DNA of 64,000 nt from Paenibacillus tarimensis (GTDB lineage Bacteria; Bacillota; Bacilli; Paenibacillales; Paenibacillaceae): NCBI RefSeq assembly GCF_021532315.1, contig NZ_JAKGAO010000014.1, positions 62,001 through 126,000 of the forward strand, given 5' to 3'. The notes beneath the pieces are model-generated. The model worked only from the letters and a program-made list of their open reading frames with translations. It did not search any database and was not told the origin of the DNA. The position numbers and the translations under genes were made by a program. Below, piece by piece: positions 16,181-25,666 of this stretch; position 1 is the stretch's first letter; every line of letters begins with the position of its first letter.

Positions 16181-17728
16181 ATGACCCATTATATGATAGG
16201 TGTTGATATTGGAACGACGAGCACCAAGGCCGTGCTCTTCAACAGAGACGGCCAAGCGCTCAGCCGCTTCGGTGTGGAATATCCGCTGTATACGCCTGTG
16301 CCAGCAGCGGCGGAGCAGGATCCGGATGAGATCTTCGAAGCTGTGCTTATGGCGATCAGACAATGTATGGTGAAGGCGGATATACCCGGCGAGCAGGTCA
16401 GCTTCGTCTCCTTCAGCTCTGCGATGCACAGCTTAATCGTGGTCGATGGAGAAGGAACACCGCTTACCAGGTCTATTACATGGGCGGATAACAGAAGCAG
16501 CGGATACACGGAGGCCATTAAACAGGATCTGGGCGGACATGAAATCTACCTGCGCACAGGCACGCCGATTCATCCAATGTCGCCGCTGTCCAAGCTCGTA
16601 TGGCTTAAGGCGGAGCATGCGGAACTCTTTCAACCGGGTGTGAAATTCATTTCGATCAAAGAATATGTCTTCTTCCGGCTGTTCGGCCAATACGTAATTG
16701 ATTACTCGATTGCTTCAGCGACCGGACTGTTCAATCTCAGCAGGCTGAATTGGGATGAGGAGGTGCTGGAGCTGATTGGCATCAGCCGGGACCAGCTCTC
16801 CGTGCCGGTGCCCACAACGCATAGCGTGACGGGATTGAACGAGGAATACGCCAAGGTGACAGGGCTACCGGCAGATACCCCGTTCATCGTGGGCGCGAGC
16901 GACGGAGTGCTGTCAAACCTCGGAGTTAATGCGATAGAGCCGGGAACGGTTGCCGTAACGATTGGTACAAGCGGAGCAATTCGTGCGGTTACCGATAAGC
17001 CGATGACGGACCCGAAAGGGCGGATATTTTGCTACGCACTGACAGACAAGCTCTGGGTCATCGGCGGGCCGGTTAATAACGGCGGCATGATTTTCCGCTG
17101 GCTGCGTGATGAGTTGGCAGGTGCAGAGGTCGAGACAGCAAGGCGGCTCGGACGTGATCCTTATGACGTGCTGACCGACATTGCTGCTCAGGTGCCGCCT
17201 GGGGCAAGCGGTCTTCTGTTCCATCCTTACCTGGCTGGAGAGCGGGCGCCGCTGTGGGATCCTAATGCGCGGGGATCCTTCTTCGGGCTTGGCATGCATC
17301 ACAAGAAGGAGCATATGATCCGTTCCGTATTGGAAGGGGTTATCATGAACCTGTACAGCGTGCTGCTTGCGCTGGAAGAGCTGATTGGCAGACCGACCCG
17401 GATTCAGGCGACGGGCGGCTTCGCACGCTCGGTGTTCTGGAGACAGATGCTGGCTGATATCTTCGATCAGGAAGTAACGATTCCGGAAAGCTTCGAGAGC
17501 TCCTGCCTGGGTGCAGTTGTGCTGGGCATGTACGGCAGAGGGGAAATCAGCTCACTGGAGGATGTGAAACACATGGTCGGTTCGATTCACACTCATCGTC
17601 CTAATGGGGAAGCAACAGGCATTTACCGGGAGCTGCTGCCAAGCTTCATTCGAATTCCCCGCCTCCTGACCGAGGAATATGAGAAGATTGCCCAGTTTCA
17701 GGAGAAGCATAACCGTGCTGCAGACTAG
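16181..17728 (+). CDS. gntK: gluconokinase, FGGY family
   Basis: 515 residues, standard for FGGY gluconokinases. N-terminal phosphate loop MIGVDIGTTSTKAVLF, the SFSSAMHSLIVVD and WADNRS substrate-side motifs, GASDGVLSNLG and GTSGAIRAV in the ATP site, and GPVNNGGMIFRWLRDE. The FGGY signature itself is represented by ATGGFARSVFWRQMLADIF. Phosphorylates gluconate to 6-phosphogluconate in the cytosol. Ends in a strong terminator, so it is the last gene of the gluconate operon. Confidence 0.95.
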   Translation: MTHYMIGVDIGTTSTKAVLFNRDGQALSRFGVEYPLYTPVPAAAEQDPDEIFEAVLMAIRQCMVKADIPGEQVSFVSFSSAMHSLIVVDGEGTPLTRSITWADNRSSGYTEAIKQDLGGHEIYLRTGTPIHPMSPLSKLVWLKAEHAELFQPGVKFISIKEYVFFRLFGQYVIDYSIASATGLFNLSRLNWDEEVLELIGISRDQLSVPVPTTHSVTGLNEEYAKVTGLPADTPFIVGASDGVLSNLGVNAIEPGTVAVTIGTSGAIRAVTDKPMTDPKGRIFCYALTDKLWVIGGPVNNGGMIFRWLRDELAGAEVETARRLGRDPYDVLTDIAAQVPPGASGLLFHPYLAGERAPLWDPNARGSFFGLGMHHKKEHMIRSVLEGVIMNLYSVLLALEELIGRPTRIQATGGFARSVFWRQMLADIFDQEVTIPESFESSCLGAVVLGMYGRGEISSLEDVKHMVGSIHTHRPNGEATGIYRELLPSFIRIPRLLTEEYEKIAQFQEKHNRAAD

Positions 17729-17770
17729 TCTACATTAATGGAGCCCGCAATATTGCGTGAGACTTCATAC

Positions 17771-17812
17771 CGGATCGGCCAGGGGTTGACCCCTGGCCGA
17801 TCCGTTTTTTTT
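17771..17812 (+). terminator. strong rho-independent terminator after gntK
   Basis: CGGATCGGCCAGGGG pairs perfectly with CCCCTGGCCGATCCG over a TTGA loop and is followed by eight T. Confidence 0.97.
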
Positions 17813-18059
17813 GCATGGATGACTGCCTGACAGAGTGAATGCTTTTTCTGTCAGGTGTAGCGAGGAAGAGGCAGAACATGACAATAGTCGACCTTTGTGT
17901 GACAGTAAATGTAACTAGCATGTTATATATTATTGAGACTTCAGGTGCAATTTATAATAGATGTTAAAAAATTCTAGTCAAGCAAACGAGTTTATGCTAA
18001 TATCTAGCTAACAGCATGACAGGTTTTATTACACAAAAGGTTAATCATATGAATAGGAG

Positions 18060-18149
18060 GTGACAGCTAAAAACGTAAGAGAAGAGCCTGAACAGTACCT
18101 ATTGTTTGTCGGCCCTGTCCCAATAATTAAAAAGAAGGAGTGGAATTAA
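18060..18149 (+). CDS. possible 29-residue leader ORF before the protease
   Basis: GTG 18060 opens a frame beginning VTAKNVREEPEQ and ending IIKKKEWN; its TAA shares a base with the protease ATG (TAATG). AGGAGG touches the GTG, which is too close for efficient initiation, so this may be only untranslated leader. The rest of 17813-18148 holds the protease promoter region; I see no confident -35/-10 pair there. Confidence 0.2.
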   Translation: MTAKNVREEPEQYLLFVGPVPIIKKKEWN

Positions 18150-19402
18150 TGAAGAAGAAGTCTATGGGTATGCTGCTGTCCGGTATGATGGTATGGTTGT
18201 CGGTGTTTTCGGTTCAGGCTTCGGCAGCGGATGAGGCAAGCAAGGCTGCAGCAAAGCAGAAGTATACGATGCCGTATGAAGCAGGCGGTATCATTGTGAA
18301 GATGAAGAGCAAGTCGTTGAAGGCGGAAGCTCTGATGAGCGCCATGGAGGTTGCCAAGACCGAGACCGAAGCACAGCTTGGCCTTACTTACATGAAGCTT
18401 AAGAATGCCGCTCAGATGGAGAAAACGCTGGCTAGGCTGAATGCCAACCCGAACGTTGAGTATGCTGAACCGAACTATATTTATACGCTGGAAGAGACGG
18501 AGATGGCTGCGCCAGCTGATGTGCCGGCCCAAATCGCCGTATCCTACAATGATCCGTATGTCTCCAATCAATGGGGGCTGAGCGCAATTAAGGCGCCGCT
18601 CGCTATGGATCTTGTCAGCTCCTCCGCCCTTGCTAGTGTCACGATTGCGGTTGTGGACACTGGCGTAGCCAGAACACATCCTGACCTTGCAGGCAGCATC
18701 GTTGCCGGCTATGACTTCGTCAACAGAGACTCCGATGCGAATGATGATCAAGGGCATGGCACACATGTAGCGGGCATCGCCGCTGGTATCGGTAACAACC
18801 GGATCGGCATCGCAGGCGTGGCATCCGGCGCGAAGATCATGCCGATCAAGGTGCTGAATGCCAGCGGAAGCGGCACATCGATGAACATCGTATCGGGCAT
18901 GCGTTATGCGGCTGACCGCGGTGCGGACGTGCTGAACCTGAGTCTTGGCAGCGCCTCCTCCTGCTCGAGCGCTTACCAGGATGCTGTCAACTATGTTCGC
19001 AGCAGAGGTTCGGTTGTTGTTGTGGCATCCGGTAACTCCAATACAGCTGTCGGTTCACCTGCAAACTGTGCAGGCACGATTTCGGTCGGTTCCATCGACA
19101 GCAGCATGACTCGCAGCAGCTTCTCAAACTACGGCCCTACACTCGATGTTACAGCTCCAGGCGGAGCCATCTACAGCACTTATCTGTCTAACTCCTACAG
19201 ATCCCTATCCGGCACATCAATGGCTGCTCCGCATGTAGCGGGTGTTGCCGCCCTGATGATCGCGGCTAATTCATCGCTGACTCCGGACCAGGTGGAATCG
19301 CTGCTGAGACAGTCGGCTACAGACGCCGGTGCATCCGGCTATGACTCCTACTACGGTGCAGGCATAGTAAATGCGCAGCGTGCGGTTCAGCTGGCTGGAT
19401 AA
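18149..19402 (+). CDS. secreted subtilisin-like serine protease
   Basis: 417 residues from ATG 18149 (AAGGAG 8 bases before); a GTG at 18140 falls on the ribosome site. Signal peptide MKKKSMGMLLSGMMVWLSVF ending near ASA (24-26). Residues 45-115 form an inhibitor-I9 propeptide (GGIIVKMKSKSL, VEYAEPNYIYTL). The catalytic triad is Asp170 (VVDTGVA), His203 (GHGTHVAGI) and Ser357 (GTSMAAPHVAG), with Asn296 as oxyanion residue. Two Cys pairs (SSCSSA, ANCAGT) suggest a disulfide, as in some alkaline subtilases. Secreted scavenging endoprotease; single-gene unit. Confidence 0.95.
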   Translation: MKKKSMGMLLSGMMVWLSVFSVQASAADEASKAAAKQKYTMPYEAGGIIVKMKSKSLKAEALMSAMEVAKTETEAQLGLTYMKLKNAAQMEKTLARLNANPNVEYAEPNYIYTLEETEMAAPADVPAQIAVSYNDPYVSNQWGLSAIKAPLAMDLVSSSALASVTIAVVDTGVARTHPDLAGSIVAGYDFVNRDSDANDDQGHGTHVAGIAAGIGNNRIGIAGVASGAKIMPIKVLNASGSGTSMNIVSGMRYAADRGADVLNLSLGSASSCSSAYQDAVNYVRSRGSVVVVASGNSNTAVGSPANCAGTISVGSIDSSMTRSSFSNYGPTLDVTAPGGAIYSTYLSNSYRSLSGTSMAAPHVAGVAALMIAANSSLTPDQVESLLRQSATDAGASGYDSYYGAGIVNAQRAVQLAG

Positions 19403-19449
19403 TTAGTTAAATATCAAGCGGATTTATATCCGCCGTTATGAACGACTGG

Positions 19450-19484
19450 GAAGCGCGGACCCGTTAAGGGTTTGCGCTTCTTTG
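19450..19484 (+). terminator. terminator downstream of protease
   Basis: GAAGCGC...GCGCTTC with inner GGACCC/GGGTTT pairing, followed by TTTGC. A smaller GCGGAT-TTAT-ATCCGC stem lies at 19418-19433. Confidence 0.7.
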
Positions 19485-19610
19485 CGTTGGCGGGAAGAGG
19501 TACTTCTTGCGTGCGTGTTAAAGATAAAGTGTTGACTTAACTTCAAGAATCTGTGCTTTAATAGAACCATTCGGATTCTGTATTCAGCTTTGAGAGGCGA
19601 GGTGGCCAAG

Positions 19611-21389
19611 TTGTGGTACAAGCTTACGAGATTAAATACGCTGCGCAATCAGATGCTGTTCGGATTCCTTGCTGTCATGCTGGTCATTCTGTGTATTGTC
19701 GGCCTGATTACCTATGACTCGGTATCGAGGCTGCTTACCAATAACGCGGAGAAGCATATTCAGCAGACGGCTGTTCAGGCGAACGGCCGGCTGGAGGCGA
19801 TTTTGCAGCAGGTGGATACGTTGACCACCCAGGTTGCGACCGATGTGTTCGTGCAGCAGGTACTGGAGAAGGAATGGTCAGGCAGCCAGGCGACATTCGC
19901 CGAGCGCCAGGCGCTGCTGCCGAGCGTCAACGTTGCGGAAGTCTATGCCAGCGGGGTGCATTCCGTTGAGCTGTTCACAACAGACTACCGCAGGCTTTAT
20001 CCGCTTGACGGCAACAGTCTGGACAGCAAGATAAGCTACCGCTGGATTAATGAAGCGCTGGACAGCAGGGGCAGGCTGGTTTGGATTGGCATAGACCCGT
20101 ATGATCCGGAATCGGTGCTCGCCATCCGCAGCGTCCGCCTGATGAACCAGTGGTTCTCGCCCGGAGGTTACCTGCTAGTGCGGATGAACCGCGCCGTATT
20201 CGATATCAGTGATTCGCCGATGGAGCTGCAGGGACGTGAGACGATGATCGTGGCCGGCTCGGACAGCAAGCTGATTGCTTCGAATGAGAAAGAGCTGACG
20301 GACGAAATCATTCAGCCGCTGATGGAGGCAGAGGGGCCAGAGGTCGAGCTGTCCGGCAGGCGTTACATGATGGTCAAGCAGGAGTCGTCGGTCACCGGAT
20401 GGACGCTGCTCATTCTGACGCCGATGAGTGAGATTACGAAGGGAGTCTCGGTGCTACAGACGGCGATCTTCGTCTCGGGCGGTATCGGAACGATTCTGTT
20501 CATCCTGTTCTCCTTCGCCCTGTCGACGATTATTACCCGGCCGGTCCTCAAGCTGATCAAGACGATGCGAAGCATGCGGTTTGGCGTGCTGCAGCAGGCG
20601 GCGGAGATATCCTCAACGAACGAGATTAATGAGCTTAACCGGACGTACAATCAGATGGTGGATAACATGAATGACCTGATCCGCCTTGTGTACCAGAAGG
20701 AAATTATGCAGAGCCAGACGGAGCTGAAGGCGCTCCAGGCTCAGATTAATCCGCATTTTCTCTTCAATACGCTGGAAGCGCTTTATTGGTCCCTGCTGGA
20801 GAAGGATGAAGATGAGCTGGCCGAGTACGTGGTCACCATGTCGGATTTGTTCCGGTATACGATAACAGGCGCAGGCCGGGATGAGTGGGTGACAGCAGGC
20901 GATGAGCTGGAGCATATTGAGCGGTATCTGGTCATTATGAAGATGCGGTTTGGCGACCGCCTGACCTGGAGCATCTCATCGGACCCGGGGCTGGATGGAT
21001 ACCGGCTGCCCAAGCTGCTCATTCAGCCGGTTGTGGAGAATGCCATTTTGCATGGAGTGGAGGGTAAAATCGGATCGGGTACAGTCTCGCTCACAGTCAG
21101 CCTGACAGATGATGGTCTAGTGTTCATTGTTGAAGATGACGGAGCGGGCATGGATGAGGATGCGGTCCGCCGCCTGGAGCATTCCCTTGCCAAAGGGGAG
21201 GGATATTCCTCGAAGGGGTCGGGAGTGGGGCTTCATAATGTGGCGAACCGGATACGGCTGTATTTTGGCGGGAAGGCTGGCGGGCCGGAGGCGGCTGCCC
21301 GTACGAATGGCATACAAATCAGCAGCCGCCGCGGAGAAGGCACGAGAGTTCAGATTACAATACCGGCAATAACGGAGGTGCCCAAGTGA
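19611..21389 (+). CDS. YesM-type sensor histidine kinase
   Basis: 592 residues from TTG 19611, behind GCGAGGTGG; another TTG at 19590 has no ribosome site. First membrane span at residues 14-38, an extracytoplasmic domain of about 240 residues, second span near residue 280-300, HAMP, then the His_kinase block LKALQAQINPHFLFNTLEALYW with phosphoacceptor His, and an HATPase domain (VVENAILHGVEG, GSGVGLHNVANRI). This class usually senses sugars or their binding proteins. The response regulator follows with a GTGA overlap and the ABC importer next, so it should control sugar uptake. Confidence 0.92.
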   Translation: MWYKLTRLNTLRNQMLFGFLAVMLVILCIVGLITYDSVSRLLTNNAEKHIQQTAVQANGRLEAILQQVDTLTTQVATDVFVQQVLEKEWSGSQATFAERQALLPSVNVAEVYASGVHSVELFTTDYRRLYPLDGNSLDSKISYRWINEALDSRGRLVWIGIDPYDPESVLAIRSVRLMNQWFSPGGYLLVRMNRAVFDISDSPMELQGRETMIVAGSDSKLIASNEKELTDEIIQPLMEAEGPEVELSGRRYMMVKQESSVTGWTLLILTPMSEITKGVSVLQTAIFVSGGIGTILFILFSFALSTIITRPVLKLIKTMRSMRFGVLQQAAEISSTNEINELNRTYNQMVDNMNDLIRLVYQKEIMQSQTELKALQAQINPHFLFNTLEALYWSLLEKDEDELAEYVVTMSDLFRYTITGAGRDEWVTAGDELEHIERYLVIMKMRFGDRLTWSISSDPGLDGYRLPKLLIQPVVENAILHGVEGKIGSGTVSLTVSLTDDGLVFIVEDDGAGMDEDAVRRLEHSLAKGEGYSSKGSGVGLHNVANRIRLYFGGKAGGPEAAARTNGIQISSRRGEGTRVQITIPAITEVPK

Positions 21390-22255
21390 GGTTGTATAGA
21401 ACCATTCTAATCGTTGACGATGAACCGCGGACCCGGTCAGGGCTCAAGAAGCTGCTCGAAGCCTGGGGGGCGGGGCAGTATGAGATTAAGACCGCGGATA
21501 ACGGCCGGGATGCCCGCCAGCTCATGGAGCAGGAGCCTGTGCATCTGCTGATCACCGATATCCGCATGCCCGAGGTGAGCGGGCTTAATCTGGTCGAAGC
21601 GATTAAACAGATGCCGCTCCGCTACAAGCCGGCCGTTATTCTGATTTCCGGCCACGCGGAATTCAGCTATGCCCAGCAGGGCATTCAGCTTGGCGTTGTG
21701 AATTATCTCCTGAAGCCGATTAGCAGACAGAAGCTGATTGCAGCGGTGGAAGAAGCATTGGAGCTGGCGGGCCAGCGCAGCCGGATGGACCGGATGGAGA
21801 AGCTGGTTGACCCCAAGCTCATGGAGCTGGATAACGGGACAGCACCGCTCAGTGAGCCGGTGAAGGATACGATGGCATACATAGAAGCCCATCTTCATCT
21901 CCCTTTCGGCCTGCGTGAAGCTGCAGAGCATATCCATCTGAACCCGAGCTATCTCAGTGTACTGTTCAAGGAACAGACAGGCATGACCTTCAGTGAGTAT
22001 GTGGCCCGGCGCAAGCTGCAGAAGGCGAAGGAGCTGCTGCTGCAGACAAAGCTGCCGGTAGCAGAAATTTCAGAGAGGCTTGGCTATCAGACGCCCAAAT
22101 ATTTCAACAAGCTGTTCAAGGACTACGAAGGGCGCAGCCCGGGGCAGTACCGTACCGAGATGACGGTGCCGGCTGCGGCGGGCGAGACGGAGCGGCAGGA
22201 CTCGGACCCCGACTCCGAATCCGAATCCGACGCGAATTCGGATTCGGATGCCTAA
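21386..22255 (+). CDS. YesN-type response regulator with AraC output domain
   Basis: 289 residues starting at GTG 21386, whose last two bases begin the TGA of the kinase. Receiver domain with DDEPRTRSG and phosphoacceptor Asp58 (LLITDIRMPEVSG), then an AraC DNA-binding domain at about residues 165-260 (LREAAEHIHLNPSYLSVLFKEQ and VAEISERLGYQTPKYFNKLFKDYEG regions). The protein ends in an unusual acidic Ser/Asp/Glu tail (residues 271-289) that the family does not need. It probably activates the binding-protein gene at 22410. Confidence 0.92.
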   Translation: MRLYRTILIVDDEPRTRSGLKKLLEAWGAGQYEIKTADNGRDARQLMEQEPVHLLITDIRMPEVSGLNLVEAIKQMPLRYKPAVILISGHAEFSYAQQGIQLGVVNYLLKPISRQKLIAAVEEALELAGQRSRMDRMEKLVDPKLMELDNGTAPLSEPVKDTMAYIEAHLHLPFGLREAAEHIHLNPSYLSVLFKEQTGMTFSEYVARRKLQKAKELLLQTKLPVAEISERLGYQTPKYFNKLFKDYEGRSPGQYRTEMTVPAAAGETERQDSDPDSESESDANSDSDA

Positions 22256-22409
22256 GCGGCGAGATAACCTAAAAATAGTGGAACTTTACCTAATGATACC
22301 GCCCTTATCCTCCGGGGACAGCGATGATAGACTTAATTCAAGAAGGAAACGAAAGCGCATACATAAATTCACTTAAGTCCTTCATACACGAATCAAGGGG
22401 GAAAATGGA

Positions 22410-23750
22410 ATGATAAGGAAAGCGCTAACAACATTCACGCTTCTGGCAGTACTGCTTGTAAGCTTGGCGGCCTGCAGCAGCGGCGGCAATAATGGCTCAT
22501 CCAGCCCGGCGGACAACAGCGGCTCTGGAAGCGGCGGCTCCGCGGATGCGGAGAAGGTCACGATCAAGATGATGCACCTGTGGCCGGACGGCAGCAATTC
22601 CTCGCAGAACAAGCTGGTGAAGCAGATTATCATGGAATACGAGGAAGCGAATCCTGGCGTTACGATCAAGACCGAGGTGCTGGAGAATGAGCAGTACAAG
22701 AACAAGCTGAAGGTGCTGTCGGCCTCCAACAGTCTCCCGGATGTGGGCTTCACCTGGGCAGCAGGCTTCTTGGAGCCTTATGTGAAGGGCAACCTGTTCG
22801 CTCCGCTGGATGATCTGCTGGAAGGGGACCTGAACGGTCAGTTCGTGGCAGGTACAACAGAAGCCTACGCGATTGACGGCAAAACCTACGCTCTGCCGGT
22901 GGAGCTGAACATCGTGCCGGTGTTTTACAACAAGGCGATCTTCGAGAAGCATAACCTGGAAGCTCCGAAGACCTACGAAGAGTTCGAGCATGTGGTCAAG
23001 ACGCTTAGGGAAAATGGTGTAACGCCTGTCGCGCTTGGCGCGAAGGATGCCTGGACCGGCTCATTCTGGTACATGTACCTGGCTGACCGGCTTGGCGGAC
23101 CGGATCTGCTGGATGAGTCCATTGCAAACCAGACCTTCCAGGACCCGAAGCTGATCGAAGCGGCGAAGCTGGCGCAGGAGCTTGTTGACATGGATGCCTT
23201 CGTCAAAGGCTTCAACGGCTTGTCCAATGAGGAAGCGAAGTCCGAGTTCATGAATGAGCAGGCGGCCATGTATGCCATGGGTACATGGGAAGTGCCGAAC
23301 TATACGACGGCTGAGGATGTTGACCAGGCCTTCAAGGATAAAATCGGCTTCTTCAAGTTCCCGGTTATGGAAGGCGGCGAAGGTTCGCTTAACAACTGGG
23401 TGGGCGGACCGGGCGTCGGCTTGTTCGTCGCCGAGAATTCGCCGGTGAAGGAGCAGGCGAAGGATTTTGTATCCTTCTTCGTGCAGAAGTGGGGCGAGAA
23501 ATCCGTCACCGAGGCAGGCATCTTCCCGGCTACCAAGGTGGATACGTCAGCCATTGACCTGCCGCCGATGTTCATCGACCTGCTGAATGAGCTGAACAAC
23601 GCAGACAAGGTCACCCTGTATGTCGATGTCCAGATGAAGCCCGTGGCCTCCGAAGAGCATCATAACCAGATTCAGGCCCTGTTCGGCAAGGCGGTTACGC
23701 CGGAGGAATTTGCAAAGAAGCATGAAGAAGTGCTGAAGGCCGGCAAATAA
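22410..23750 (+). CDS. ABC sugar-binding lipoprotein (family 1)
   Basis: 446 residues. Lipoprotein signal with lipobox SLAAC (Cys22), then a Gly/Ser/Asn linker and a periplasmic-binding-protein family 1 fold: KMMHLWPDGSN, NSLPDVGFTWAAGF, AAMYAMGTWEVPNY. Anchored outside the membrane, it delivers an oligosaccharide to the two permeases downstream. GGGGGAAAATGG gives the ribosome site. Upstream at 22351 GAAACGAAAGCGCATAC is a weak catabolite-response-like match. No ATPase gene is present here, so a shared MsmX-type ATPase elsewhere is expected. Confidence 0.93.
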   Translation: MIRKALTTFTLLAVLLVSLAACSSGGNNGSSSPADNSGSGSGGSADAEKVTIKMMHLWPDGSNSSQNKLVKQIIMEYEEANPGVTIKTEVLENEQYKNKLKVLSASNSLPDVGFTWAAGFLEPYVKGNLFAPLDDLLEGDLNGQFVAGTTEAYAIDGKTYALPVELNIVPVFYNKAIFEKHNLEAPKTYEEFEHVVKTLRENGVTPVALGAKDAWTGSFWYMYLADRLGGPDLLDESIANQTFQDPKLIEAAKLAQELVDMDAFVKGFNGLSNEEAKSEFMNEQAAMYAMGTWEVPNYTTAEDVDQAFKDKIGFFKFPVMEGGEGSLNNWVGGPGVGLFVAENSPVKEQAKDFVSFFVQKWGEKSVTEAGIFPATKVDTSAIDLPPMFIDLLNELNNADKVTLYVDVQMKPVASEEHHNQIQALFGKAVTPEEFAKKHEEVLKAGK

Positions 23751-23762
23751 CAGAATGATCGA

Positions 23763-23816
23763 CCGGTTCCGGAGGGGGGGCGTAGCGTCTGCTATGTCCC
23801 CTTCCCGGTACACCGG
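23763..23816 (+). promoter_or_regulatory. intercistronic hairpin after binding-protein gene
   Basis: CCGGTTCCGGAGGGGG (23763 onward) pairs with CCCCTTCCCGGTACACCGG (23798-23816) with a small bulge and no T tract. Such hairpins typically leave the binding-protein mRNA more abundant than the permease part. Confidence 0.65.
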
Positions 23817-23849
23817 ATAGACGGATATGGAGATGGAGGTTAGACCACA

Positions 23850-24731
23850 ATGGACAAGGTGATGTCGAACAAATGGGTGATTGCCCTGTACGTCCTGCCG
23901 TCCTTGCTGATAATCATGGGCATTATATATATTCCGATTGTCCTGACCGGCTACTATGGCCTAATGGAGTGGGATGGCGTCAGTGCGATGACGTTCATCG
24001 GACTTGAGAATTATACGACGCTGTTTAACGACAGCGCATTCTGGAGTAGTGTATCCCACTCGTTCCTGTTCGCCGTTTTGTCGACGGTCAGCCTGGGTGT
24101 CTATCTGCTGGTAGCGCTCGTGCTGTCAGGCAATATCAAGGGTGCGAACCTGCTGCGGAAAATCTACCTGATCCCGATGCTGCTCTCGTCGGTGGCGATT
24201 GCCCAGCTGTGGCTGAAAATTTATCACCCGACTAACGGGATTCTGAACAGTGCACTCGAGTCGCTCGGCATCCAGGACCCGCCTGCCTGGCTGGCGGAGC
24301 CGTCGCTTGTGCTGTATGCCTTGTTCGTTCCGATCCTGTGGCAGTTTGCGGGCTTTTATATTCTGATCTACTACGCGGCGCTCAAGAACATTCCAACGAC
24401 ACTGATCGAGGCGGCCCGGATTGATGGAGCCACGCCTTGGCAGATCGCCTTCAAGATCAAGCTTCCGCTTATTGCCGAGGTGTTCAAAGTGACCATTGTG
24501 CTGGCCGTGGTCGGCTCGCTGAAATATTTTGACCTGATCTATGTCATGACAGACGGAGGTCCTAACGGGGCCAGCGAAGTGATGGCCTCCTATATGTACC
24601 ATAAGGCATTCCGCGGCTTTGACTTTGGCTACGGCAGCGCCATCGGGTTCTTCCTGCTGATCATCTGTCTGGTGGCGACATGGATCATCCGCAGAATGAC
24701 GGCATCGAAGGACAACATCCAGTATTCATAG
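23850..24731 (+). CDS. ABC sugar permease, MalF-like
   Basis: 293 residues, six predicted membrane spans. First span YVLPSLLIIMGIIYIPIV; the EAA loop is IEAARIDGATPWQIAFKIKLP near residue 190-210, which contacts the ATPase. TDGGPNGASEVMASYMY is typical of the MalF/UgpA class. GGAGATGGAGG precedes the ATG. Pairs with the MalG-like subunit 22 bases downstream. Confidence 0.93.
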   Translation: MDKVMSNKWVIALYVLPSLLIIMGIIYIPIVLTGYYGLMEWDGVSAMTFIGLENYTTLFNDSAFWSSVSHSFLFAVLSTVSLGVYLLVALVLSGNIKGANLLRKIYLIPMLLSSVAIAQLWLKIYHPTNGILNSALESLGIQDPPAWLAEPSLVLYALFVPILWQFAGFYILIYYAALKNIPTTLIEAARIDGATPWQIAFKIKLPLIAEVFKVTIVLAVVGSLKYFDLIYVMTDGGPNGASEVMASYMYHKAFRGFDFGYGSAIGFFLLIICLVATWIIRRMTASKDNIQYS

Positions 24732-24753
24732 AAGAAAGGAGGAGGAGTTCCGT

Positions 24754-25638
24754 ATGAGTACCCTGAACTCGGTAACAACGGTGAAGCAGCCGGCTGTCGG
24801 CCGTTCAGCTGCAGGTACCCGCATTGGCTATGGACTGCTGTATCTCGTCCTGCTGATTGCTGCGGTAGCACAGATTTTGCCGCTGGTCTGGCTGTTCCTG
24901 TTCTCGCTGAAGAATAATCAGGAGGTCTTCAACCTGCCGCCATTCTCGCTTCCCGCAAGTCCCAAATGGGAAAATTACGTGACCGTCTGGCAGCAGGGCA
25001 GTATCGGCCGGTACTTCATGAACAGCGTCTCGATTACGCTGATCTCGGTTGTGCTGACGATCCTGTTGGCAAGCTTCGTCACCTTCGCCATTACCCGGAT
25101 GCGGTGGAAGCTGTCTGCAGTGGTGCTGGGCCTGTTCATGATCGGGTTGATGATTCCGGTTCACTCGACCCTGATCCCGCTGTTCATCCTGTTTCAGAAG
25201 CTTGGGATGACCGATTCCCATTCGAGTATTATTTTATCCTATACCGCCTTCAACCTGCCGATTACGATCATGATCCTGCTGGGCTTCTATTACACGCTGC
25301 CCCGCGAGGTGGAGGAGGCGGCCGTCATGGACGGCTGCTCGGTGAACCGCATCTTCTTCCAGATCATCCTGCCGATGACCTCCTCGGTGCTCGTAACCGC
25401 GGCGATTATCAACATGATCTACAACTGGAATGAGTTCATCTTCGTGAACACGTTCATCAGCACGGACACGCTGAAGACGCTGACCGTCGGGGTCCAGAAC
25501 TTCGTCGGCCAGTACACGACAGACTGGGGCGCGATCGGTGCCACCTTGATGATCAGCATCCTGCCGATTCTCATCATGTTCATGGTGCTGAGCAACCGGA
25601 TTGTGGAAGGAATTGCGGCGGGTTCTGTCAAAGGTTAA
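24754..25638 (+). CDS. ABC sugar permease, MalG-like
   Basis: 294 residues with six spans. A conserved N-terminal span with PLVWLFLFSLKNNQEVF, then SFVTFAITRMRWK and EAA loop EEAAVMDGCSVNRIFFQIILP, finishing with SNRIVEGIAAGSVKG, the usual CUT1 family ending. AAAGGAGGAGG precedes ATG 24754. Forms the importer with the genes at 22410 and 23850. Confidence 0.94.
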   Translation: MSTLNSVTTVKQPAVGRSAAGTRIGYGLLYLVLLIAAVAQILPLVWLFLFSLKNNQEVFNLPPFSLPASPKWENYVTVWQQGSIGRYFMNSVSITLISVVLTILLASFVTFAITRMRWKLSAVVLGLFMIGLMIPVHSTLIPLFILFQKLGMTDSHSSIILSYTAFNLPITIMILLGFYYTLPREVEEAAVMDGCSVNRIFFQIILPMTSSVLVTAAIINMIYNWNEFIFVNTFISTDTLKTLTVGVQNFVGQYTTDWGAIGATLMISILPILIMFMVLSNRIVEGIAAGSVKG

Positions 25639-25666
25639 GGGATCACAGTAATAGAGGAGTGGAAGT

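Noticed and set aside
22345-22368. Catabolite response element before the binding-protein gene
   Set aside because: GAAACGAAAGCGCATAC lacks the symmetric half needed for a convincing cre site; mentioned only as weak.
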